Shown: one piece after another, positions 1 through 12,251 of the stretch
How positions within the stretch are numbered: position 1 is the first letter of the stretch
Layout of the letters: every line of letters starts with the position of its first letter
Origin: Schistocerca nitens
Lineage: Eukaryota; Arthropoda; Insecta; Orthoptera; Acrididae
Length of the DNA: 64,000 nucleotides
Reading direction: 5' to 3'
Assembly (NCBI RefSeq): GCF_023898315.1
Contig: NC_064614.1
Coordinates: forward strand, 75,838,501 to 75,902,500
Translations under genes and position numbers: made by a program
The notes under the pieces: model-generated
Told to the model about the DNA's origin: nothing
The model's input: the letters and a program-made list of their open reading frames with translations, nothing else
Database searches by the model: none

Positions 1-1474
1 CTGCAGATATTACACCTCAAAGACAAAGGTTTCACATTGAATCTCCTAGAGGAGATTGAGATTCATACACATAAAAACAGGTTCCCTGATCTCATTTTGA
101 ATGAACAGACAGAGTCAGTTAACACCCACTTCCTAAATAACTTTGAAGAAGCTTTCAATTTTTTTAAAATAACTTAAGCCAAATATTGCATCAAAAACAT
201 TCAGTATACAGGCCCCAAAAACTGCTTATATGTCATTGAAAAAATTGCATAATGAAAACATGTGCATTGCATATTATGTCACATATTGAATTTATCTCCT
301 ACTATTGTAACAACTAATTAGTAACACACAGTAATTCTGTACTACATATAATGTTTGTAATCTTATTTTTATATAATTTTATTTATTCCATTTTAGATTA
401 ATTTCATACAATAGCAAAGAGATATTTTACTGTACCCATATCGACCATACAGCATCTGTAAGTTAACATTGTTATGACTGTAAGCTCTTTGCAAACGTTG
501 TTTCTTGTTTGTAATGTGAAGCTGGGCCACGTTTTGTAAACGTTATTGGTGTGTGTTGCGTGTGTAATTAAAATGAGGCGGTTAAAAGTGACACCCATTG
601 ACTGGAATAGCACTCACATAGTGCATATTGAAAAGTGTATGAAGCTTGTGTTCGAAAACATAAATGCACGAATATTTCGTCAGGCAGAACTACACAGCTC
701 GTAAGTACACTAACCTGCAAGTTTACTAATGTTTATAAAAACCATCTCATGAGCAATTAGATTTATAAAAGAAGTAAATCTTTCGTAAAAATACCATTAC
801 GGATATGACAACAAAATATTTCTTTTCTTTCCCAGTGCAGCAAACGAATAACACAAACAAAACTAGGTCCAACTAAGAATGCGTGTAATCCGCCATCTGC
901 AGATGGATTTGTAAAGGAAAATCCGAAACCGGTCATGGTCTGAAGATAATAAACAGTTTTTAAACCATACATGTGGCTGGTAGCTGTTTTTTATATAAAT
1001 TATAAACCTTAAGTACAACAGCCACGTTTCTCAACATGTCGTCTTTCGACAAAATAGCGATAAAATTGATTACTTTGTCGTTTGTCCGGAAAGACTTATC
1101 GAATTTCTGAAATGTCATGCCAGTTATTAAAGAAGATGCATTATATCATGTTACCCCTGATGCATTCGACTGGGACGAAGCAACAGTCTGCATTGTTGTT
1201 CAACTTCCATGTTGTAGTCCTCGCCCATTTCTGTGAAAATATAGACAAATCTCGCACCGTCAAAATGTGATCGTTACTTGCCTATGAAAGAATTCACACG
1301 TTGCGCCACTTAGGAACCTGCCTCACTATCGGTTTCACAGAAAAATCATCTTCATCATTGCAGAATCGTTACTGCGAGTACTGCAGGGAGTGTTCGTAAA
1401 GAATTGTCTTCTTTAGCTCAATCCTCCAGTCAGCCATTGTACTACACATTATCGCTTTTGTTAATCCTGTATTT
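1..1474. other. unassigned AT-rich DNA
   Basis: I recognise no gene or repeat family in this stretch. Short open frames (for example 404-613 and 763-972 on the minus strand, 1082-1270 on the plus strand) have no recognisable domain. A segment near 910-950 has a phrase resembling the 3' ends of some arthropod retroelements (CCGAAACCGG followed by AATAAA-like sequence), but that is too little for a call. Confidence 0.5.
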
Positions 1475-1995
1475 AGTCTGAAAACTGGTTTAATGCAGCT
1501 AACCATTGTAGTTTATTCGTGCTATTCTCTTCACCTTTTCATAACGATGTATTCTGTGTTTCAACAGAACCTTCTAACTTTATTCGGATTTTAGTCTTAC
1601 CATATAACTATTACACACCTGCCCCAGTATTCCCTCACTTTCATATTAACTCTTCCGCTATATTTTTCTTCATTTAGGGTATTGCGATCATGACTTTTTT
1701 AATTTTAATTTTAAAATATTCCACTGAGATCGCTAAAATGATTTCAAAGCTTACTATCTCATGACATTATCCACTCAACAAATCTTCTATAAGACCAAAT
1801 ATCGGTGCCTTCTGCCTATTTTCCATATTTCGCTTCCATATTAAGCTACACACCGAACATATGCTTTCAGAAAAGTTTATCTAACATTTAAGTCCCTATT
1901 CAGTGTCATTATAATATGCTGTTCATTATATTTTTGTTTCCTGCAAACAGTCTGCAAGTGATACTGTTTTAATATCTATCCTCGACTGTTATTTT
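1475..1995 (-). pseudogene. degenerate RTE-like LINE 3' end
   Basis: This is a very diverged non-LTR retrotransposon relic with no open frame. The segment near 1475-1505 resembles the reverse complement of the 3' terminus of the RTE-like copy at 8487-9533 (GGTTTGATGCAGCT-type sequence). The stretch near 1820-1920 aligns by eye, in the same order and at nearly the same distance, with the part of that copy which encodes the C-terminal YGSETW region. Two collinear matches about 360 bases apart make common origin likely. The family assignment is inferred from the better copies in this window. Confidence 0.45.
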
Positions 1996-3229
1996 TTTGC
2001 CCTGATACACAAATGCTGCTTTCAGCATCCCAAGTTTTAATATTTGAAACGTGTAGGTGTAATTCTATTACATTCAATTACCCTTGATTCAGTGTTATTG
2101 AAGGACATTATACAGAGTTGTTAGGAACAAGTTGCCGCCTGGGTGATTTGCTGATAAATAATTATTCAGAAAAAATGGGATATAATGCGCCGTTTACGAG
2201 GTATTTAGCACTAAAGTTAGCCAATTAGTTAAAAATTCAAAGAGACTGCCAAAGACAGCGTCACTAAATTTGTTCTTCGTTTGGTTTCCTCAAAACGAAC
2301 AAACTAGCTTTTTTCCAACTAGCTTAAATTCTTCTCTTCCGAAAAAGGCGAATATTAGCTGTCAATATGCAATTCAACAAGTGGTAACTCACCTACCCAA
2401 AGATGTCTATGAATTACCGCATTTTAGAGAGTGCAAGTGCTTGAATTTGCTACTAACTGACCGAATAACATCAATCTTCAATAATTTGAAAGCGGCACAA
2501 CTCATCGATTCTTTTCTTATAAATTATTTCTCAGCACGATCCCTTCTGCAACACTGCTACAAGCTTTTCAGACTGCTTCTTCCCGCCCTGTACAGACACT
2601 TCTCATAACACTCTCGATTCCATTTCATTTTTCCACTAACGCTCTACCTTGTCTGAGAGGAATACAAGTTAATTTGGAAACACTAAAAGTTTTCAATTCT
2701 TTTTCCTGTACTTAAACTTATTTTAAATATTTGTCATTGGTTCTTTTACCGACTACTCTTTATGAATTACATCTCACATTCAGTTGCTGACTAAGGGACA
2801 TAAATTTATTTTCGTCTTACGCTTATAGTGTAAGGCAGCACTTTTAAAGATCCTGTACGTTACACGGAAATCTACGAGTAACAACCTATGTTAACAACCT
2901 ACGTTTACACAGAAACGAGAAAACTTTTCGCACGAAATAGTCCACAATTTCACAAAGTGGCTCGCAAAGCCAAAATGCAGATTTGAACTCTGGTTTTACA
3001 CTCAAGCAGAAGGAATTGTAAGGGTGCTGAATACTGTGCCCCAACCGCCGACACGATTCCGTGTTAAAATGCAGATCGCAGAGAGGGCGAGAGTAAACGC
3101 TAACGCAGTTCACGAAAGAAGTAACTTTTCGCAAACAAGGAACTGACGACGCCTGGAAACCCCCTTGGAAATTTCCTGCGAGCGCTTACTTACATCTAAC
3201 GAAAAGTCGCCGTTGCAAGTGGTGTGGGG
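1996..3229. other. unassigned DNA
   Basis: No recognisable gene or repeat. The 112-codon open frame at 2270-2608 has no domain I know, no clear initiation context and no coding-like neighbour, so I treat it as chance. Confidence 0.5.
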
Positions 3230-3560
3230 GTGGATTATTCCACTCTTTCTCTTCCAGCGGCGGCAGCGCCACGGGACAGTCGCTGGGCGGGTAGAGCGTT
3301 GAGAAGCCCGCTAGAGCGAGAGGGAGGAAAAAATATCTCTCGGTTGGGGGAAGAGAAGTTTTGCAGGCTGCGTTAATAAGTCGAAGTAAGCAGGCTGCTA
3401 GGGGACGGGGTACGTTCTGCACACCCCTCTGGCTGACGCAGCAGCGGTTCGCCCTCAGCCAACCACCTGGGGTGCGGGTAGGCGTTTAATTAAGCCGGCT
3501 GGCCAGCAGAGGTCGTTTCTCCCTTCGCCAGCTGCCGAGCTGGCATTTGCAGCGATCGCC
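3230..3560. other. GC- and CpG-rich segment
   Basis: The base composition departs sharply from the AT-rich flanks, with frequent CpG. No conserved frame is visible. It could be an unmethylated regulatory island of a host gene or part of an unrecognised repeat. I cannot tell which. Confidence 0.35.
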
Positions 3561-3844
3561 AGCAGGCATCTGTACTTACCAGCACCTGTCAGTCTGCTAT
3601 TTCCACTCCGAGCTTGTATAACACAGCACTACTGATTCTCATTTCGCTCCAACTGGTAGCCACGTTACCTGTTTGCTAAGGTATTCCCTAAAAGGGAAAT
3701 TTTTAACTACTAACAGTCAGCATCAGTTTTTCTTTCTAAGTGTGGAAACTATGAGAATTAATAAATCATCTTTTGTTTAGTGACGACTCTGCCTACATCT
3801 AGATCAACATCTACAGCTAAGGCTCCATCTATAATCCGACATAC

Positions 3845-4015
3845 ACTGAGGCGGCAAGAGTCATGGGATACCTACTAATATTGCGTCGGACCTCCTTGTG
3901 CTGCTTTGTGCAGCAGTTCGACGGGGTATGGTCTCATCAAGTTGTTGGAAGTCCCGTGCCGAAATACTGAGAACTGCTACCTCTATACTGGTCCATAATC
4001 AATCTGTTAAAAGCG
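3845..4015 (-). repeat. possible Tc1-like terminal fragment
   Basis: This stretch (GGCGGCAAGAGTCATGGGAT onward, including GCGTCGGACCTCCTTGTGCT) resembles a repeat I associate with Tc1-like elements of grasshoppers, in reverse orientation. No transposase motif survives and no terminus is visible. The call rests on remembered similarity and is weak. Just upstream (3795-3830) is a short run rich in CATCTA, which is typical of CR1-like LINE 3' tails. Confidence 0.3.
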
Positions 4016-4127
4016 ACGAACAAGCATTCAGAATGTCTAAAAGGTGAAATACATTCTTAGAAGAGGTAACTACAAAATTTATGTAACTACAAAATTAACA
4101 AAAGTGTGGCGTCTGTTCTTTAAGACT

Positions 4128-4209
4128 CAAAGGAATTACAAACTCTGGTTACAAGTGAGCATTGATTTAAATCAAAGCTCACTTGCAGCCAATGTCTGTA
4201 ATTCCTTTG
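4128..4209. repeat. 82-bp near-perfect palindrome
   Basis: Two 41-base arms are reverse complements with about six mismatches, mostly transitions. The arms start with CAAAGGAATTAC and end with the complementary GTAATTCCTTTG. The centre is GATTTAAATC, and the inner stretch CAAGTGAGC/GCTCACTTG is perfectly paired. It could be a tiny foldback (MITE-like) element or a hairpin-forming transcript. No flanking duplication was identified. Confidence 0.8.
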
Positions 4210-4703
4210 TGACAATTAAAAATTTTGCACATTCTGGAACCTGCCACCTGTCTTTGTCCTCTCTACTTTTCTTTGTTGCCTATCTAATGGACTTCGGTAT
4301 ATTGTTATAGTGTAATGCAGTACATTCATAAACAGTATTCTTAGACCAGAAAAGTGCGGTCAGAGCACGGCGGTTTGTCATTTAGCAAACTATATGCAGA
4401 CCGTAGCTCGAGAAGTTCGGCAGACCTTCACATCACTGTGTTGATACTGCATCGTTAAACCTGTGGTTAATAAAATGGACTCATTTAAAGGTACATATAT
4501 CATTACCCGCATAATTCACATACTGAATAGGAACTTCTCGCAGTAGACAGGATACATTTCTGCGTCTATGAACTATAGCACATTTATTATTCTGTTTCAT
4601 TGCTATGTTGTGATTCGTCCCTACACACAAAATTTTTCCCTCCATAATTTGGTAAAATGAGTTGTGTCTTTGGGTCATGTGTATATGCCAGAAGTAATAT
4701 TAC
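4210..4703. other. unassigned DNA
   Basis: No supported feature. A 65-codon minus-strand frame (4481-4678) has no recognisable content. Confidence 0.5.
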
Positions 4704-5460
4704 ATTTCTACGTCTACGTCTACGTGATTACTCTGCTATTCACAGTTAAGTGCCTGGCAGAGGGTTCAATGAACCTCCTTTAAGCTGTCTCTCTACCGTT
4801 TCACTCTCGAACGCCCCGCGGGGAAAACGAGCACTTATTTCTTATTTTATCGTGATGATCGTTTCTCCCTATATAGATGGGTGCCAACAGAATGTTTTCG
4901 CAATCGGCGGAGGAAACTGGTGATTGAAATTTCATGAAAAGATCCCGTCGCAAAGAAAAACGCCTTTGATTTAAAGATTGCCACTCCAATTCACGTATCA
5001 TATCTGTGGCACTCTCTCTCCTAGTTCGCGATAATACAAAACAAGCCGCCCTTCTTTGAACTTTGTCAGTATCATCCGTCAGTCCCACGTGATACGGATC
5101 CCACACCGCACGGCAATACTCCAAAACAAGGCGAACAAGTGTTGTGTAAGCAGTCTGTTTAGTAGAGCTGTTGCACCTTTTAAGTGTTCTGCCAGTGAAT
5201 CGCAGTCTTTGGTTTGCTCTACCCACAATATTTTCTACGTTATCGTTCCAACTTAGGTTATTTGTAATTGCAAACCCTAAGTATTTAGTTGAATTTACCG
5301 CCTTCAGATTTGTGTGAATTATCGCGTAATAGATATTTAGCTGATTTATTTTAGTACTCATGCGAATAAATTCACCCTTTTCTTTATTCAGGGTCAGTTG
5401 CCACTTTTTGCACCACACAGATATCTTATGTAAATCATTTTGCAATTCGTTAGTATACTT
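4704..5460 (-). pseudogene. CR1/Jockey-like LINE, 3' end of reverse transcriptase
   Basis: A 5'-truncated non-LTR retrotransposon. The open frame (5445 down to 4801, 214 codons) encodes the region after the catalytic palm of a LINE reverse transcriptase. It begins in the ELQ..L..I..WC..W.L..N-type segment, then has STKYLGFAITNNLSWNDNV, then LVRLVLEYCRAVWDPYHVG, then KVQRRAACFV, then MIRELEWQSLNQRR. This order is diagnostic of CR1/L2/Jockey-type LINEs. The 3' untranslated part ends with GTAGACGTAGACGTAG-type repeats (plus-strand 4708-4728). Sister copies on the plus strand are at 41935-44425, 47700-48785 and 62770-63941. Most of the reverse transcriptase and the whole endonuclease are missing, so the copy is dead. 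Confidence 0.85.
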
Positions 5461-5795
5461 TGCCTCTATTCAGTTTGATATATCAGTCATCTGTGTGTTG
5501 CAACACCCCAGTATCTTACATACCTGTGAGGTTCTTCATTGAGCGATTATTTTCGATGTTGCCTCATCAGTTTATTGTTCCCTTCATATCCTATTGAAGG
5601 TCTCCTTGAGCGAGGTTCATTTTCAGCACGTTCTGGCCCTTCCAAACATGATTTGTGCTGGTTAAAATCTTGGCCTTTTGATAAGGAATGTTCCCCAAAG
5701 TTCTGCTTCAAATTTTCAAAGCTCACACTCGCGTATTCCACAAGTGTACACAAAACTTGATCGCACAATGTTGTGCTAAATTCCACTGCTCCATT

Positions 5796-6320
5796 TGTAA
5801 GTAGGCTGTTTAGGTTTTTATATTGGTAACGCCACGTAGCGCGGTGTATGAAAATCACTGGCTGTGCTGTGTGCAGTCTGTGATCTTGTTTCATTTGTTG
5901 CATTAATTGCAATAATAATGTATTAGTGTCTGGAATCCGTTCCTCTATGCTTTTCGGCAGTGCATTTGCACCAGCAACATACACATTTTGACGAGCAGAA
6001 AATGTGTCTTGACTTATTTGAGAAAACCGTGAGGACGCAAAACCTGAATCTACAGTATTTGCAAGATTGTGTCCTGTCATTTCGGATTCCTGAGGCGAAC
6101 TGTTGCCGACCGATCGATCGATAATGCTTCCCTGTCCACTAATTGTTTCACTGTCTACACCATTATTTGCCGCTCGCTTCATTTCCCTATGCACAATTAC
6201 CAAATTACTACTTTGAACATTAGTTAATTCATTACTCGGTGGCGCTAACACACTGCTTTCGTCTTAACTGTCATTTCTCAGTTTACTTTGGAGCCTTGTA
6301 TTTCGTTTTTCACACTCCAT
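5796..6320 (-). pseudogene. broken ORF inside the inverted-repeat element
   Basis: A reading frame starts at an ATG at 6320 (MECEKRNTRLQSK), meets an in-frame TAA at 6266-6264, then stays open through the element and out into flanking DNA as far as 5547. The predicted protein is rich in Ser, Asn and Gln. Its NTLLLQLMQQMKQD stretch has a heptad-like, coiled-coil look recalling retroelement Gag N-termini. No zinc knuckle, protease or transposase motif is present. The frame also runs through the left inverted terminus, so the end of the protein is fortuitous. The function is unknown. Confidence 0.35.
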
Positions 6321-7301
6321 AATTGTCACAATGTTTCACACGATAACTTAGAAAAGCACAATTGGAAGAGTAAAATAAGAAAACACATTAACATAGCACT
6401 GAAAATAATATCTAGTTAATTGCAAGTGCAGCTGCAAGATACTAGGTGCAAATCTACATGCATGCCACAAGTCTTTTACTGTACAACAATGCAAAACTAC
6501 AACTACAAAGGAGATTCTCTCTACAATTACGCGCTAGCAATAAACAATAGCTACACTAATTACACAAACTACAAGAAAAAAAATCAGAAGATTCCAGTGA
6601 GGTATCCTCGGCTAAGGGTCGACATATGAAACGTCCCCTTACAAAAAGTACTGAATTACTGTGCTGATAAACCTCTTACATTATTTGATTTTCAAACAGC
6701 TGAGTAAAACTGAACGTACTCAGACATTCACTACAGTGACACACAATATTTTAGCGCAACGCAATCTGACTTTCAGTAATCCCTACAAAAGAATGGCCTT
6801 GACTAACAATAACCTATACCTCACATGAATTCTTACCTCACAAAAATCTTCGTTACTCGAACTACTGCAATACAGCGAGCGCCACTACTGCTAGCTAAAT
6901 AAAAGATTCTAACTGCTGAAGTCACTAAATACTGATAGGCATAGTTAGGAAATGAAAGATTTTGATAGAGAACAAACAATGTATTTACCTTAATAGTGTT
7001 CAAAAGTCGTAATATATATATCAGTCCATGATATCCAATACTACAAATTTACTCTTTCTGATGGACACACGTCCAGATCGTCCGCTCTCAAAATTCCGCC
7101 ATCTCTCTCCCCACATCCACCACTGCTGGCGGCTCACCTCCAACTGCGCAGCGCTACGCGCTGTTCACATCCAGCTGTCCAACACTACAATGGCAGACAA
7201 CAATGCAAACCCGCCACAGACTGCACACAGCACTGCCAGTGATTTTCATACAGCGCGCTACGTGGCGTTACCAATATAAAAACCTAAGCAGCCTACTTAC
7301 A
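5796..7301. mobile_element. 1.5-kb element with ~87-bp terminal inverted repeats
   Basis: The first ~87 bases (TGTAAGTAGGCTG, then GGTAACGCCACGTAGCGCG, then GAAAATCACTGGC, then TGTGCAGTCTGTG) recur as the reverse complement at 7215-7301 with only a few differences. A 4-bp candidate target duplication (CATT) lies at 5792-5795 and 7302-7305. The bases just outside the right end (GAGAATG when reversed) may belong to the element, so the borders are uncertain by several bases. The interior holds a broken minus-strand reading frame but no transposase or reverse transcriptase that I recognise. It is probably a non-autonomous DNA transposon or a rearranged retroelement. Confidence 0.75.
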
Positions 7302-7729
7302 CATTCTCGCAACACACAACAAAAAGACAGCTTCACTGCTGGCACTCCCAGAAATCACGTGATGGCTGCACAGAGCTGAAAGTCCAACTGAGCATCTGGA
7401 AGGGATAAACACACCTTTCTACACAAGAAGAGCAACACAGCATTGTCAGATCGCCCGTAGTGTTGTCAGTCTGATTACTGTTGTAGCACAGCACATGTAG
7501 TAGAGTACAGAGCTGCATAAAAAGAGACTTCTTACATAAAACCAGGAAAAACATTTCTTGTCACACCCGCTTGTTGTAGGCATAACTTTTCCAGGCGTTT
7601 AACATGTGTTTGTGTCCATTTATTTACTCTTCTGTATTACAGAACGTATAGAATATTTTCGATTTACGAAAATCTCCTCAAACTTCATCCAGTCCGGCAC
7701 ACACACGAGAAGGCTGCAGTATGGGGACT
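7302..7729. other. unassigned DNA
   Basis: No supported feature between the inverted-repeat element and the CpG-rich segment that follows. Confidence 0.5.
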
Positions 7730-8130
7730 CACTTAGCGGAGCCGCCGTCGATATCCATAAGGGGGAAATAAATGGGCCCATCTTGCGCGGCGTGTGCATG
7801 TGACAGCAACGCCGGGGCGTAGGCAGGCCAGTTAATTCGGGCCCTGCGGTCGGTGGTTGGCGGTCGGCGGTGGGCGCTTTTCCCCGCCGGGATTGTGTTC
7901 TGCGGCCTGCGCCACTCACCGCCGTGCCGCCCAGCCGCCCACCGCCCGCCGCTTTGATTGCTCCCCCGGCCGGCCGGGCCTTTTCCGTGTGGCGCCGCAG
8001 ACGTCCGCTGTGCTGTCGCCGACTACCCAATTGTTGCGGAACGCACAGTGGACGGCGAGGCCAATCATACCGACCCGGCGTTCCGGCGTGGCCGCTACTG
8101 CGCCGGTTGCTTATGGCAGGTTTCAGCTCG
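7730..8130. other. GC- and CpG-rich segment
   Basis: A strongly GC-rich tract with dense CpG. Overlapping frames on both strands (7857-8285 plus, 7620-8030 minus) are open chiefly because stop codons are rare in such composition, and none shows a recognisable domain. Possible host promoter island or decayed repeat. Confidence 0.4.
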
Positions 8131-8486
8131 GATGTCTAATAAGAGTATCACTGGAAATGCTAACACTACTGCTAAATCAAACTGCAGACACAACTGTTCG
8201 TGTCCTACCTTTGTGGCCTGAAATTTTCTCTGGCATGGAGATGGTTACTTCCAAGTCATCCTCCAGACACAGTTGTGCACATTAGAACTGCAGTACAGAA
8301 AATGAAATTTTACTTATTGTTCATACACAGTACAGTAGGGATGGAAAAAAAACTGACCAGTTAAAACACGTTCCGATATTTTAGTTGTTGTTAACCGATA
8401 TTTTTCCGTATTTGTTTGGTCTCCTTTATAATAGGTATAAAACAAATGGTACCAATTTGCCATAGCAGTGGTGCAATTCTTTTCGG
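8131..8486. other. unassigned DNA
   Basis: No supported feature. Confidence 0.5.
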
Positions 8487-9533
8487 TTGTTGTTGTTGTG
8501 GTCTTCAGTCCTGAAATTGGTTTGATGCAGCTCTCCATGCTACCCTATCCTGTGCAAGCTTCTTCATCTTCCAGTACCTACTGCAACCTACATCGTTCTG
8601 AATCTGCTTAGTGTATCCATCTCTTGGTCTCCCTCTACGATTTTTACCCTCCACGCTGCCCTCCAATACTAAATTGGTGACCCCTTGATGCCTCAGAACA
8701 TGTCCTACCAACCGATCCCTTCTTCTAGTCAAGTTGTGCCACAAACTTCTCTTCTCCCCAATCCTATTCAATACCTACTCATTAGTTATATGATCTACCC
8801 ATCTAATCTTCATTGTTCTTCTGTAGCACCACATTTCGAAAGCTTCTATTCTCTTCTTGTCCAAACTATTTATCGTCCATGTTTCACTTCCATACATGGC
8901 TACACTCCATAATAATACTTTCAGAAACGACTTCCTGACACTTAAATCAATACTGGATGTTAAAAAATTTCTCTTCTTCAGAAGCGCTTTCCTTGCCATT
9001 GCCAGTCTACATTTTATATCCTCTCTACTTTGACCATCATCAGTTATTTTGCTCCCCAAATAGCAAAACTCCTTTACTGCTTTATAAGTGTCTCATTTCC
9101 TAATCTAATTCCCGCAGCATCAACCGACTTAATTCGGCTACATTCCACTATCGTCGTTTTGCTTTTGTTGATGTTCATCTTATGCCCTCCTTTCAAGACA
9201 CTGTCCATTCCGTTCAATTGCTCTTCCAAGTCCTTTGCTGTCTCTGACAGAATTACGATGTCATCGGCGAACCTCAAAGTTTTTATTTCGTCTCCATGGA
9301 TTTTAATACCTACTCCGAACTTTTCTTTCGTATCCTTCACTGCTTGCTCAATATACAGATTGAATAGCAACAGGGAGAGGCTACAGCCGTGTCTCACTCC
9401 CTTCCGAACCACTGATTCCCTTTCATGTCCCTCGACTCTTATAACTACCATCTGGTTTCTGTACAAATTGTAAATAGTCTTTCGCTCCCTGTATTTAACC
9501 CCTGCAACCTTTAGAATTTGAAAGAGAGTGTTT
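8487..9533 (-). pseudogene. RTE-like LINE, 5'-truncated, minus strand
   Basis: Three frames, broken by frameshifts and stops, together give the second half of an RTE-type reverse transcriptase. In coding order they show NTLFQILKVAGVKYRERKTI, the motif-B region GVRHGCSLSLLLFNLYIEQA, the catalytic LRFADDIVILSE, then SKITDDGQSREDIKCRLAMA, MYGSETWTINSLDKKRIEAF, and the C-terminal RLVGHVLRH...NRRGRPRD. The 3' end is a (CAA)n tail, read as GTTGTTGTT at 8487-8499. The copy stops abruptly near 9533 inside the codons for NTLF, which is normal 5' truncation. It is the same family as the plus-strand insertion at 12252-14460. Confidence 0.88.
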
Positions 9534-11009
9534 ACGCTATAATAAATACAATCCAAAACTGGTACAGTTTAGGCAAGTGTAATCTACGTGTCAACACTTA
9601 AGTTTCTAACAACCTTGCTGCTCAACCGTTTTCATTTACATTTCAGTATTGACGGTGAAGAAGATTTTCTGCCTCTGTATATGGCACGGATCTTTTTAAA
9701 AATAAAAGATGTCATACTGAACGAATCTCGTTTCGCACACAGATTAATGGCTGCATTACTGCTGAGTTCACCTTCACCTGATGCTTAACAGCGCCAGCGA
9801 GGCCGTATAAATTATCAGGGTCATTCCACGGTTCAAATATCACAAAGCTGCGTGAGCTAACGGCAGCGTTTCTACTGCGCTGCAGTTCCGCCGGAACCGT
9901 CGCACCGTCGCGCTGCGATACGAACCGCGAGCCGACGGCCAGACTTGTGCTTTTCACGCTACGCCAGTTCGGCGTTTCATTTGCAGATGCCCGCGTTCCC
10001 CCCGGCCGCGGGCGTTTCGCATTCTGATCATTTCAGACCGCAGCAGAGTTAAATGGAAATCAAATTGTGTCTCGGCCGACGAAGCGGGTGTACTCTGCTG
10101 TGCCGCTGGAGTAATGGACATCGGAGTGCGTACGCACGCCCAGTAATGACGAATGGAACTGTTTTGATATTAATTACGAGCCGTCCGAGCTCCGGCAGAT
10201 AATGTACTAGTCCATCCGCGAGAGCGTAACGTGCCGGAGAGGCCGTTCGCTGCGCGGAATGCGCTTCAAAGTAAATAACGCACACTTGATGGTGGAACGG
10301 TAGCGCGCGATGGGTTGCAGACGCGGCGCGTATAACGTAAGATGCAATTACATCGGCCGCTTGCGCAGCGTGTATGCGCGCTTCCTCTGGGCTGATCTCA
10401 TTCGCGCTTTCCGACACTGTTTGCAATTACGCCTACGACTGGGGGGGAAGTCCTCGCTCCATTCGAAGCCGCCGGCCCTGAACGACAAAGGAGGCAATAG
10501 TGGCGGGAGAATATGGCGCAGACGCTAATACGATAACGCAGCGCTATCTGGCGTGCAGCCTCGAAAATATTTGCGTTAGTCTGGTGCTAGAGAGAGAGAG
10601 AGTGGATGTGTGGATGGCGGCGGAAGCAAACCATTAGGTCCGTTACAAACATTTGCTCAGTCGCGCCGCAGGGGCGAAATTGTCTTCCCACCGTTTGTTC
10701 CAGCCACGGTGTGGGTGTGCGGTAGGCGATTTCGGGAACTGATATACCGCTGTGTGAAGGCTTGAAGTCATCGCCGAGTGAATGCATGACGTGAAGGGGT
10801 AAACTGCCGGTTGCATAAAATAAAATTACTGCGAGGTAGTCATACCATTTTATTTGTTTGCTAGCTGATCCAGGCCACTCGTTGGTGAGGCTCATTCTGG
10901 TTAAATGAAACAGAAAGAAAACAGAAAGTACACGTTTCTAACATGAACGGCAATTGAATACAGGTCCACGTCTTATACTGCCTCCAACCTCTATTTATCT
11001 TCTCCGTTT
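9534..11009. other. unassigned, partly CpG-rich DNA
   Basis: No recognisable gene or transposon. The part from about 9870 to 10560 is rich in CpG and contains several TAATTA-type core sites, so conserved regulatory DNA is possible but unproven. A (GA)7 run lies near 10588-10602. The minus-strand frames at 10049-10426 and 10587-10895 have no recognisable domain. Confidence 0.4.
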
Positions 11010-11165
11010 CTAATTGTCCATCTCATATCCTCCTCCCACTCCCCCTCCCCAAAACCTCCTTTTCCCTTTCTCCTGCCCCATCTGTCCATGCCCACCTTTC
11101 TGCTTCCTATTATCTTCATTTCCACCCACTTCTCAGCCCATGTCCACTTTCCCCTCTATGATCTT
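11010..11165. repeat. CT-rich low-complexity tract
   Basis: A pyrimidine-rich stretch dominated by CTCC and CCTTT words. A similar tract occurs at 20330-20580, so it may be part of a dispersed repeat. Confidence 0.5.
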
Positions 11166-12251
11166 ATGCCTTGTTCATTGTTATAGCATATTGAGATTAC
11201 CGATAAGTCATAAATACAACTCTCCTGTTTACTAACAACGTCCCACTATTATATTTACAAATTATATATACACTAATGGCCATTAAAAATGCTACACCAC
11301 GACGATGACGTGCTACAGACGCGAAATTTAACCGACAGGAAGAAGCTGCTGTGATATGCAAATGATTAGCTTTTCAGAGCATTCACACTAGGTTGGCGCC
11401 GGTGGCGACACCTGCAACGTGCTGACACGAGAAAAGTTTCCAACCGATTTCTCATACACAAACAGCAGTTGACCGGCGTTGACTGGTGAAACGTTGTTGT
11501 GATGCCTCGTGTAGGGAGGAGAGATGCGTACCATCACATTTCCGACTTTGATATAGGTCGGATTGTAGCCTATCGCGATTGCGGTTTATCGTATCGCAAC
11601 ATTGCTGCTCGCGTTGGTCGAGATCCAATGGCTGTTAGCAGAATATGGAATCGGTGGGTTTAGGAGGGTAATACGGAACGCCGTGCTGGATCCCAACGGT
11701 TACGTATCACTAGCAGTCGAGATGACAGGCATCTTATCCGCACGGCTATAACGAATCGTGCAGCCACGTCTCGATCCCAGAGGCAACAGATGGGGACATT
11801 TGCAAGACAACAACCATCTGCACGAACAGTTCGACGACGCTTGCAGCAGCATGGACTATCAGCTCGGAGACCGTGGCTGCGGTTACCCTTGACGCTGCAT
11901 CACAGACAGGAGCGCCTGCGATGGTGTACTCAACGACGAACCTGGGTGCATGAATTGCAATACGTCGTTTTTTCGGATGAATCCAGGTTCTGTTTACAGC
12001 ATCATGATGGTCGCATCCGTGTTTGGCGACATCGCGGTGAATGCACATTGGAAGCGTGTTTTCGTCGACGCCATACTGGCGTATCACCCGGCGTGATGGT
12101 ATGGGGTGTCATTGGTTACACGTCTCGGTCACCTCTTGTACGCATTGACGGCACTTTGAACAGTGTACGTTACATTTCAGATGTGTTACGACCCGTGGCT
12201 CTATCCTTCATTCGATCCCAGCGAAACCCTACATTTCAGCAGAATAATGCA

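Noticed and set aside
5056-5760. Plus-strand frames at the 4.7-6.2 kb region
   Set aside because: Antisense to the CR1-like LINE frame and to the frame in the inverted-repeat element.
7620-8285. Four overlapping frames of 87-142 codons
   Set aside because: Same compositional effect as above, with no recognisable protein family.
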